Shown piece by piece: positions 11,228 through 17,595 of a stretch of DNA of 64,000 bases. A model generated the notes under the pieces. That model was given only the letters and a program-made list of their open reading frames with translations. It was not told where the DNA came from and searched no databases. Within the stretch, counting starts at the first letter, position 1; the number at the start of each line of letters is the position of its first letter. This stretch comes from Roseateles oligotrophus (GTDB lineage Bacteria > Pseudomonadota > Gammaproteobacteria > Burkholderiales > Burkholderiaceae_C), in assembly GCF_014204525.1 (NCBI RefSeq), contig NZ_JACHLP010000005.1:156326-220325 (forward strand). The letters run 5' to 3'. Position numbers and translations under genes: made by a program.

Positions 11228-12523
11228 ATGACAAAAATTCGCGGATCAAGCCTGAAGAAAAGGTTTCATCTGGCTTTGCGAAGCCTGTTTGCGCTCATGC
11301 CGATAGGGTTTAAATTTTCTTTTTACAGGCGTATGGTTGAATGCGATCCGACCCCGGATAAACGCTTGCAACTAAAAATTGCTGATACCGAAGAAGAGTT
11401 GACTGCCTGCTTCAGCTTGTTGCACGATGCCTATGTCTCGAGTGGCTTCATGCAGCCGGATCCTGCTGGTATGCGTGTCACTATCTATCATGCGCTGCCC
11501 ACAACTACGACCTTGTGTGCGAAGTACGATGGCAAAGTGGTTGGTACTATTTCGATGATTCGTGAGGGCGTTTTTGGATTTCCTTTGCAGTCGGTTTTTA
11601 ATCTTGAAGCGGTGCGCGCAAAGGGTGGAAATATCGCTGAAATTTCCGCTTTGGCGGTGCATCCTGACTTTAGAAAGACGGGAGGGGCAATTCTGTTTCC
11701 GCTGATGAAGTTTATGCATCAGTATTGCACTGAGTACTTTGATACTCGCCATCTTGTTATTGCTGTAAATCCAGAAAAAATAGAGCTGTATGAGGCTTTG
11801 TTGTTCTTTGAGCGTTTGCAGCAGAATGTCGTGGATAAATATGATTTCGCGAATGGTGCGCCTGCTGTTGGCGCTACTCTGGATTTGAAGTTTGCGGCTG
11901 AAGTTTTCAAGGGCGGCTACAAGGGTCGGCCGATTCGCAAAAGCCTGCATCACTATTTCTTTTGCATGCAGTTGGCAAACATTCAATTGCCGCAGCGTCG
12001 TTATTTCACAACTAATGACCCGGTCATGACACCTGCCTTGCTTGATCATTTTTTTAATGTGAAAAGCAATGTATTCAGCCGTTTGGACGATAGAAAGAAG
12101 TCTTTGCTCTGGTCAATTTACGATTTAGTTGAATATCGACCCGTCTTGCCGATGCTGGGCGGGACGGCTTCGGAGTCGCATCCCCTGCGTAAGCATCAGC
12201 GCTATTCCATTCGTTGCCCGGCGCATATCAGCATTCCGGTCGATGGCAGAGATCGAGATTTTGTCCTGAACGTCATCGAAATGTCGTTGTCTGGCTTTCA
12301 GGCGGAGTGCGGCCTGGAGTTACCGTTGGAAACTTGGGGGCAAGCAAGTATTGTTCTTGGTGAGACGGAAACATCGATCGTACGGGCGTCTGCGTTGCGC
12401 CGAAAAGACACAAAAGATGGACACTTCTATGGGTTCAAGATTGATGAGCCGGACGCAATTTGGCGATCTTGTGTGACGGCTTTGGAAATGGGGCAAACTC
12501 ACTCAGATTTGGCGGTTGCGTGA
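11228..12523 (+). CDS. N-acyl amino acid synthase-like (FeeM/GNAT fold) protein fused to a C-terminal PilZ domain
   Basis: 431 residues. Residues ~35-250 resemble the FeeM-type N-acyl amino acid synthase domain, an acyltransferase related to autoinducer synthases that uses acyl-ACP: LKIADTEEELTACFSLLHDAY, then NIAEISALAVHPDFRKTGG and AVNPEKIELYEALLFFE. Long-chain N-acyl amino acid synthases have a published association with PEP-CTERM/exosortase loci. Residues ~316-425 look like PilZ, the c-di-GMP-binding fold: RKHQR (321-325) gives RxxxR, but the second motif reads EMSLSG (351-356), with Glu instead of Asp/Asn. No signal peptide, so cytoplasmic. The stop overlaps the GTG of the protease gene (GTGA). 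Composition is A/T-richer than the flanking locus. The acyltransferase call is by motif recognition and the amino-acid substrate is unknown. Confidence 0.72.
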   Translation: MTKIRGSSLKKRFHLALRSLFALMPIGFKFSFYRRMVECDPTPDKRLQLKIADTEEELTACFSLLHDAYVSSGFMQPDPAGMRVTIYHALPTTTTLCAKYDGKVVGTISMIREGVFGFPLQSVFNLEAVRAKGGNIAEISALAVHPDFRKTGGAILFPLMKFMHQYCTEYFDTRHLVIAVNPEKIELYEALLFFERLQQNVVDKYDFANGAPAVGATLDLKFAAEVFKGGYKGRPIRKSLHHYFFCMQLANIQLPQRRYFTTNDPVMTPALLDHFFNVKSNVFSRLDDRKKSLLWSIYDLVEYRPVLPMLGGTASESHPLRKHQRYSIRCPAHISIPVDGRDRDFVLNVIEMSLSGFQAECGLELPLETWGQASIVLGETETSIVRASALRRKDTKDGHFYGFKIDEPDAIWRSCVTALEMGQTHSDLAVA

Positions 12524-13332
12524 AAAAGGCAATTGTTCTCGTGGTAGTCGCTACGATTGTTGGATTGGCGGGGCAGTGCCATGCAGTCGCGGCCGACTTG
12601 AATGTGTTTGCGGAACAGGAAAATGCTCTTCATGATTTGCCCGGGCTTATTCAGCGGGCGAAGAAATCTGTTCTGCTGGTGGGAACTTATGGAGAGACCG
12701 ATAGTCCACGGTTTTTATTCAGGGGAACGGGATTTGTCGCTGCTACGAACAATTTGATCGTGACCAACGCTCATGTGTTGCCTGATGTTGCTGATATTGG
12801 GGCTTCGCGGCGTTTAGTTGTTCAGGTGCCATCGGGTGATGGACGTTGGGCACTGAGAGAGGTCGCCATTTTGCAGCTTGATCGAGAGCGGGACTTGGCG
12901 CTGTTGAGGGTTGATGGGGCGGCTTTGCCTCCTCTAGTTTTAGCACTTGATGGCGAGGCACAAGAGGGGACTTCGATTGCCTTCATGGGTTTTCCGATTG
13001 GCGGGGCGTTAGGGTTTTCATTTGTTACACACCGCGGCATCGTTTCTTCGATTGCACCGATTGCCTTGCCCCAAGTGGGGGCACAGGTTCTCAGTGAAAA
13101 GTCAATTCGGAAGATTAGAGAGGGGAGTTTTAATATTTTGCAGTTGGATGCTACGGCTTACCCTGGCAATAGCGGTGGTCCTGTGTTTGACGTTGTTTCC
13201 GGCAAGGTGGTTGGCGTCATCAATATGGTGTTAACCAAAGGGTCAAGGGAATCTGCCCTGACTAGCCCAAGTGGTATTAGCTACGCAATACCAATTGAAT
13301 TTGTACGTCGATTGATTACCGCGGAGCGCTAG
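12520..13332 (+). CDS. Secreted trypsin-like serine protease
   Basis: 270 residues with an N-terminal signal peptide (KKAIVLVVVATIVGLAGQCHAVAA) and a chymotrypsin-fold catalytic domain. The triad is visible: H85 in TNAHVL, D125 in RERDLALL and S218 in GNSGGP. Both the layout and the GNSGGP box resemble DegP/HtrA-type catalytic domains, but there is no PDZ domain after them, so it is a short periplasmic or secreted protease. GTG 12520 is chosen because it overlaps the upstream stop as GTGA and puts the signal peptide at the N-terminus; an upstream in-frame start would bury it. Translational coupling suggests joint expression with the acyltransferase-PilZ protein. The substrate is unknown; a PEP-CTERM or matrix protein is a guess from context. 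Confidence 0.85.
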   Translation: MKKAIVLVVVATIVGLAGQCHAVAADLNVFAEQENALHDLPGLIQRAKKSVLLVGTYGETDSPRFLFRGTGFVAATNNLIVTNAHVLPDVADIGASRRLVVQVPSGDGRWALREVAILQLDRERDLALLRVDGAALPPLVLALDGEAQEGTSIAFMGFPIGGALGFSFVTHRGIVSSIAPIALPQVGAQVLSEKSIRKIREGSFNILQLDATAYPGNSGGPVFDVVSGKVVGVINMVLTKGSRESALTSPSGISYAIPIEFVRRLITAER

Positions 13333-13349
13333 TTACTCAGTTTCTGCAG

Positions 13350-13373
13350 TCTATGCTGTAATCGCAGCATAGA
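13350..13373. other. Perfect 9-bp hairpin after the protease gene
   Basis: TCTATGCTG (13350-13358) and CAGCATAGA (13365-13373) are exact complements with a six-base loop, 18 bases after the protease stop. No T-run follows, so it may be a factor-dependent or weak terminator, or an edge of the adjacent insertion-sequence debris. Confidence 0.4.
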
Positions 13374-13384
13374 GGCCAGCTCAA

Positions 13385-13700
13385 AACGGCGGCCAAGAGC
13401 AACGAGATCGCCGCCATCCCCGGAGTTAATCGACGCGCTGCAAGTGCAAGGCGCGACCCTGAGTATCGACGAGGTGGGCTGCCAGCTCGCGGTGGTGGAG
13501 GCCATCGAGAAGCTGTTTGACGGCAGCCTTGAGGCACCGCAGGCTCAGGTCGTCGTGTCGGGCGCCGGGGCCGAGAGTTTCGCCATCCTGCGGCACATGA
13601 GCCTGAATCTGTTCAAGCAGGAGAGGTTCACCAAGACCTGTATGAACATCAAGCAGCAGAATGCCGTGGAGCACGGAGTACCTTGAAACGGTGCTGGGGC
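13385..13700 (+). pseudogene. Remnant of an ISAs1-family transposase
   Basis: Pieces of the C-terminal half of an ISAs1-type DDE transposase are readable in shifting frames: KSNEIAAIP (from 13395), then after a frameshift ELIDALQVQGATLSID and GCQ, then after loss of the central part AESFAILRHMSLNLFKQE, and after another shift WSTEYLETVL (family ending is typically GW..YLLKVL). At least two frameshifts and a large internal deletion make it non-functional. No intact terminal repeats were found. It marks an old insertion between the protease and the PEP-CTERM gene. Confidence 0.75.
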
Positions 13701-13820
13701 CTTAAGGGGGCAAATAACTGGAGAGGCCTTCATGCAATTGCCCTGCGCTCATCCCAGCCATCTGGGTCAAAACTGTGGTGAGCGTTTTTTTTGATTTTGT
13801 AAGCAGGACGCACAATAAAA

Positions 13821-13849
13821 AAGGCCCCGCAATGCGGGGCCTTTTGGTT
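13821..13849 (-). terminator. Rho-independent terminator of the PEP-CTERM gene
   Basis: A perfect 10-bp stem (AAGGCCCCGC, 13821-13830, with its complement at 13834-13843) and an AAT loop. Read on the minus strand it is followed by TTTTTTATT. It lies 16-45 bases past the stop of the minus-strand PEP-CTERM gene. Confidence 0.85.
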
Positions 13850-13864
13850 TCTTGGGAGCTCCGC

Positions 13865-14833
13865 TTAGCGAATGGACTTTTGACGACGAGCAAAGCCCAG
13901 TGCGGTCAGTGCCAAGCCGACCAAGGCCAAGCTGGCTGGTTCCGGAATCGCATTCAGATTGCTGGTGCTGTTTTGGGCAATGGTCAGCTGATAGCTATGG
14001 CCGCTTGTCAGGATAACGTCGGGGGAGTCCAAGACGCCTTGGTCATGGAATTCCTTGGCCGAGCCGTTATTGGCCGTGCTAGTGGAAATGTTGCGATTCC
14101 ACTGTGCCGGACGCCACACATCTTGACCCGCAAACTGCAGGAACACGCCGGCGGTTTCGTCGAAGACGCTCAGCGTGAACTGATTGGTAGCAGTCGCAGA
14201 CGCGCTGCCAAAGCCACCGTAGTGTACCGCATCGATAAAGGTGCGGACATAAGCGTCATAGACGCCGAAGAAGTCAGCAGTGATCGTCGAATTTGCGGTA
14301 AAGATGGCTTGTGCAGAAATCTCGTTTTGCAGATTGCCGTTTGCGTTCGAGTAGTTGGTTGCCGTGGCAACTTGACCATTGGCACGCGTGAAGCCTGCTG
14401 CGCCACCAGAGATTGCACTGCCGGAGATGGAGCTATCGCCCAGGGCGTAGTTCACGCCAGGGACGATGGGGCTGCTGATATGGCTGGAATGATTCTCGGA
14501 AAGAACACCACCATAAGCAGCCAGCAGAGCAGCGTTGCCGCAGGCGCCCACACACTGCATCGCAGCGTCGGCGCTGCCGGTTGCGCTGGCAACTGAGTCT
14601 GCGCCATTGGCCTGCACGCCATTCAGGACAGCCTTGCTGTTGCTGACGCGGGAGCCGCCGGTGATGGTGATGTCGCTGCTAGACAGGAAGGTGATGTTGC
14701 TCGGATCGGTAACATTGCGAACAGCCAAGGTGCTGACGCTGAGTTCGGCCATGGCGATAACGCTGGCTTGGGTGCCGAATGAGGCTGCGGCAAGGGCAGC
14801 GACAGCGGCAACAGATGACAGTTTGAGTTTCAT
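13865..14833 (-). CDS. PEP-CTERM sorting-domain protein (predicted exosortase substrate)
   Basis: 322-residue secreted protein. It starts with a signal peptide (MKLKLSSVAAVAALAAASFG, cleavage near TQA-SV) and ends with a textbook PEP-CTERM tripartite signal: the PEP motif in NAIPEPASL, a hydrophobic helix (ALVGLALTALGF) and a basic tail (ARRQKSIR). The body is rich in Ser, Ala, Asn and Thr, as in matrix-associated members of this group, and no catalytic domain was recognised. XrtA (26105-27721) is the expected processing enzyme. ATG 14833 is preferred over TTG 14839 because GGGGA sits at proper spacing upstream of it. A sigma-54 promoter lies about 40 bases upstream, which fits PrsK/PrsR control. 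It is the only PEP-CTERM protein seen in the window. Confidence 0.93.
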   Translation of the reverse strand: MKLKLSSVAAVAALAAASFGTQASVIAMAELSVSTLAVRNVTDPSNITFLSSSDITITGGSRVSNSKAVLNGVQANGADSVASATGSADAAMQCVGACGNAALLAAYGGVLSENHSSHISSPIVPGVNYALGDSSISGSAISGGAAGFTRANGQVATATNYSNANGNLQNEISAQAIFTANSTITADFFGVYDAYVRTFIDAVHYGGFGSASATATNQFTLSVFDETAGVFLQFAGQDVWRPAQWNRNISTSTANNGSAKEFHDQGVLDSPDVILTSGHSYQLTIAQNSTSNLNAIPEPASLALVGLALTALGFARRQKSIR

Positions 14834-14872
14834 GTGCAATCCCCGGTTGAGATAAAGAGGCAGCTGAATCTA

Positions 14873-14888
14873 AGCAGAAAGGATGCCA
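14873..14888 (-). promoter_or_regulatory. Sigma-54 (RpoN) promoter of the PEP-CTERM gene
   Basis: On the minus strand the site reads TGGCATCCTTTCTGCT. The invariant GG (-24) and GC (-12) have exact consensus spacing, with TGGCA and TGCT intact; three other consensus positions differ. Transcription should start near 14863, leaving a ~30-base leader with a good ribosome-binding site. PrsR is the likely activator. Confidence 0.7.
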
Positions 14889-14920
14889 GGGCTAAAAATC
14901 TTAATTAAATCAATAGCTTG

Positions 14921-15008
14921 CTGTAATTTCTGCCCGAGTTGGAAGGGGCGATGTAAAAAAACTCGACACTCGATCAACGAACAATTGGTGGTGTAATCCC
15001 TGCCTCGG
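14921..15008 (-). promoter_or_regulatory. Direct repeats upstream of the sigma-54 promoter (candidate PrsR sites)
   Basis: Two related 18-base copies, CTGTAATTTCTGCCCGAG (14921-14938) and GTGTAATCCCTGCCTCGG (14991-15008), share TGTAAT-N2-CTGCC-N-CG and are exactly 70 bases apart. A partial third copy, TGTAAAAAAACTCGA, starts at 14952. They sit 30-120 bases upstream of the -24 element, where enhancer sites for NtrC-like activators usually lie. Assignment to PrsR is inference. Confidence 0.35.
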
Positions 15009-15055
15009 AAAAGAATTTTTGCGACCAAGGCCGGGGCAAATTTTGGGGGTGGCAA

Positions 15056-16588
15056 ATGGTGTCGAGCGACGTTCAGTCTGGGGGCTTGCGGTCTCGGGTG
15101 GTGCATAGGCCCGTATCCACGCAGGAAGTCCAGGCATTGATCCGGGATGCGAGATCGAGAAAGATCCCTCTCCATCCCCTGTCGACCGGGCTAAATTGGG
15201 GTTACGGGACTGCTGCGGACATCCCCAAGGGCGTCGAGCTTGTCGATCTGAGTGGCATGCGTCGCATTCTCAATGCGAATGAAATTTCACAGAAAAATCC
15301 TGTAGCCGTCGTGGAGCCAGGTGTAAGCCAGGGCCAGCTGGCCGAGTTTTTGCGAGTCCATCATCCAGGCTTGATGTTCAATGTGACGGGTTCAGCCCGG
15401 GATACAAGCTTGATTGGCAACGCACTCGATCGGGGGGTTGGGTATTTCGGCCCGCGGCGAGAGGACTTGTTTGGTCTGGAGGTGGTCACCGGTGCCGGGG
15501 CAATTGTGAGGACCGGTTTTCGTCGGCTGGGTGAGGAGTCGCCGTTGGCACATTGCCACCCTTTTGGTCTAGGTCCAATGTTGGACGGGCTGTTCTTTCA
15601 GGCGAATTTTGGCATTGTGACCAGCGCTTGCTTTAAGTTGCTTCCCAGGCCTGCACGGCAAATTGCGGTTTCTATTGCGCTTCGAAATGAGCGAGATTTG
15701 CCTCAATTCATTGAGATTCTGGCGGCCCTGAAGAGGGAACGCATCATGGGCACCGTGACCCACATTGGCAATCGGGCCCGGACGCGAGCCAGTCTTATGC
15801 ATGGCATCGTCAATTATTTGGAGACGCATTGTTCGGTGAGGCCGGCAGATCTGATTCGCGAGGCTGAGGGCGTACTGGAGATAGTTGCTCCAGATCAGTG
15901 GACAAGTCTTGGGGGCATTGCCGGGACACGTGCTCAGGTTCGCGCGGCTTTTACCGAAGTGCGCTCCCGCCTGCGCGGAATTGCACGTGTGATGGACATC
16001 GATGATGGCAAGCTCAATTTTGGCTACGGCTTATTCAATGCCTTCAAGATCATCCGGTGGGCGAGGGCCAACGCTGCGGCTATCGCAGCCATTAGACCCC
16101 TCCACGGCTTGGCTTCGGGAGTGCCGACAGATGTGGCGATTGACAACCTGCTCTGGAAGTTTGGTCGGCCGGACCTCCCGGCGCAAGATCTGGATCAAAC
16201 AAGATGCGGCATCTTGTTTATCAGTCCTGCGCTGCCCATGGACGGTCATTTTGTCGCAAAGACGGTCGAGGAAATGAGCGCTCGGGCCAAGGATTTTGGC
16301 CATCAACTCTTTGTAACCATCAATATTGAGACGGAGAACTCAATGGTGGCGGTTACGAATATCTTGTTTGATCGTTCCGATGTGTCAGCTTGTGCCAATG
16401 CAAAAGCTTGTGCAAATGCATTGCATGAATTGATCAGGAGCCGCAAGTTGGAGGTTTACAGGGCGCGTGTAGACATGATGGATAAAATTGTTTCTGCCGA
16501 CAGCGAGTATTGGCGAACGATCCGTCAACTCAAGGAAGTGCTCGATCCTGACCATATCATTTCGCCGGGGCACTACAACCTTGCTTGA
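15056..16588 (+). CDS. FAD-linked oxidase of the vanillyl-alcohol oxidase / p-cresol methylhydroxylase family
   Basis: 510-residue protein with an N-terminal PCMH-type FAD-binding domain (PLHPLSTGLNWGYG; VVEPGVSQGQLAEF; NVTGSARDTSLIGNALDRG; LFGLEVVTGAGAIVRTG) and a C-terminal substrate domain ending in DPDHIISPGHYNL, the usual end of this family. Members oxidise phenolic or other alcohols with FAD. No signal peptide is seen, so cytoplasmic by default. The start at 15056 follows a GGGGGTGG ribosome-binding site. It is divergent from the PEP-CTERM gene and precedes the export operon, but no published role in the XrtA pathway is known to me. Oxidation of a sugar alcohol or lipid is conceivable; the substrate is unknown. 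Confidence 0.8.
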   Translation: MVSSDVQSGGLRSRVVHRPVSTQEVQALIRDARSRKIPLHPLSTGLNWGYGTAADIPKGVELVDLSGMRRILNANEISQKNPVAVVEPGVSQGQLAEFLRVHHPGLMFNVTGSARDTSLIGNALDRGVGYFGPRREDLFGLEVVTGAGAIVRTGFRRLGEESPLAHCHPFGLGPMLDGLFFQANFGIVTSACFKLLPRPARQIAVSIALRNERDLPQFIEILAALKRERIMGTVTHIGNRARTRASLMHGIVNYLETHCSVRPADLIREAEGVLEIVAPDQWTSLGGIAGTRAQVRAAFTEVRSRLRGIARVMDIDDGKLNFGYGLFNAFKIIRWARANAAAIAAIRPLHGLASGVPTDVAIDNLLWKFGRPDLPAQDLDQTRCGILFISPALPMDGHFVAKTVEEMSARAKDFGHQLFVTINIETENSMVAVTNILFDRSDVSACANAKACANALHELIRSRKLEVYRARVDMMDKIVSADSEYWRTIRQLKEVLDPDHIISPGHYNLA

Positions 16589-16683
16589 ATGACTTTGGGT
16601 GCCAGCAAATGGTGATCGTAAGCGTGGTTCTGCATCGCCTGTGTTGCTGAAAAAACAGGCAATATGGGCTGCGTGACTTTTCC

Positions 16684-16715
16684 CCTTAGCCCCCGGGTTC
16701 AGGGGGGGCTGAAGG
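16684..16715 (+). promoter_or_regulatory. GC-rich hairpin upstream of the export operon, resembling the one at 3185-3219
   Basis: CCTTAGCCCCC (16684-16694) pairs with GGGGGCTGAAGG (16704-16715) with one bulged G. The layout, outer CCTT/AAGG and inner GCCCCC/GGGGGC around a loop containing TTCA, repeats that of the hairpin before the sugar-transferase gene. It may be a terminator of the oxidase gene (no T-run follows) or a shared regulatory element. Confidence 0.35.
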
Positions 16716-16855
16716 CGATCTAGGCACTGGATCACGGAAGACTTGTTGTCCTAGCGTATCGGAGACGTTTTTCGCGCCTGCGCCTGTGGTTCAATGGCGC
16801 TGCGACGGGTGGCTGCATCGCGGCTCAGGCTTGCCTATTGACGAGAGGAATTGTC

Positions 16856-17491
16856 TTGGAAACTAAAACAAACTTTCAATTGCGCGGTGTTTTTGCCTGC
16901 GTGTTTGCGGTGCTGGTGCTGGGTTTGGCCGCTTGCTCGACGAGTTCAGGGCGTTTGCAGCCCGCTCCGGCAATTGCCTCCAATGACGCTTATAGCTATA
17001 TCGTGGGACCGGGCGATACCCTGAACGTTATCGCCTGGCGCAATCCCGAGCTTTCCATGGCCGTGCCGGTGCGGCCGGATGGGAAGATTTCGACACCCTT
17101 GATCGATGAGTTGGTGGCGCAGGGTAAGAATTCTGTCGAAATTGCCCGAGATATTGAAAAACAGCTGAGCAAATATGTGCGCGATCCGGTTGTGACCGTG
17201 ATTGTGACCAGCTTTGTCGGGCTATATAGCGAACAAATTCGGGTGGTTGGCGAGGCCTCTAAGCCCCAGGCCCTGCCTTACAAGCAGAAGATGACCGTGC
17301 TGGATGTGATGATTGCGGTGGGTGGTTTGACCGACTTTGCTGCAGGCAATGACGCCACCATTGTTCGCTCATCAGATGGCAACAAGCAGTACTCCGTCCG
17401 TCTCAAGGACCTGATCAAGCGCGGTGACGTGTCGGCCAATGTCGAGATGCGGCCGGGCGACATTCTGATCATCCCGCAGAGCTTCTTCTGA
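16856..17491 (+). CDS. XrtA-system polysaccharide export lipoprotein (Wza/EpsE-like)
   Basis: 211 residues. Signal peptide with lipobox GLAAC (Cys27), then a polysaccharide export domain (YIVGPGDTLNVIAWRNPELS; VPVRPDGKISTPLIDE) and one SLBB-type region (RVVGEASKPQALPYKQKMTVLDVMI split over ~125-150), ending MRPGDILIIPQSFF. It should form the periplasmic/outer-membrane export channel with the Wzz-like protein downstream. The start is a TTG at 16856, chosen because GAGAGGAA lies seven bases before it; the TTG at 16838 has no such site. It fits TIGR03027 in length and sequence. It opens the export operon. Confidence 0.93.
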   Translation: METKTNFQLRGVFACVFAVLVLGLAACSTSSGRLQPAPAIASNDAYSYIVGPGDTLNVIAWRNPELSMAVPVRPDGKISTPLIDELVAQGKNSVEIARDIEKQLSKYVRDPVVTVIVTSFVGLYSEQIRVVGEASKPQALPYKQKMTVLDVMIAVGGLTDFAAGNDATIVRSSDGNKQYSVRLKDLIKRGDVSANVEMRPGDILIIPQSFF

Positions 17492-17595
17492 TCCCGCGGA
17501 TTGCTTTCGCCCAGGGCGTGGCCGTGTGCCGCGCTCGGGCTCCGATTTTCCAGACGCTGCGGCCTGGCTCGCGCTGAACTCGAGAACCTGTCTCA

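Noticed and set aside
13444-13686. 80-codon plus-strand gene
   Set aside because: It is one frame of the broken ISAs1 transposase; matching sequence continues in other frames on both sides.
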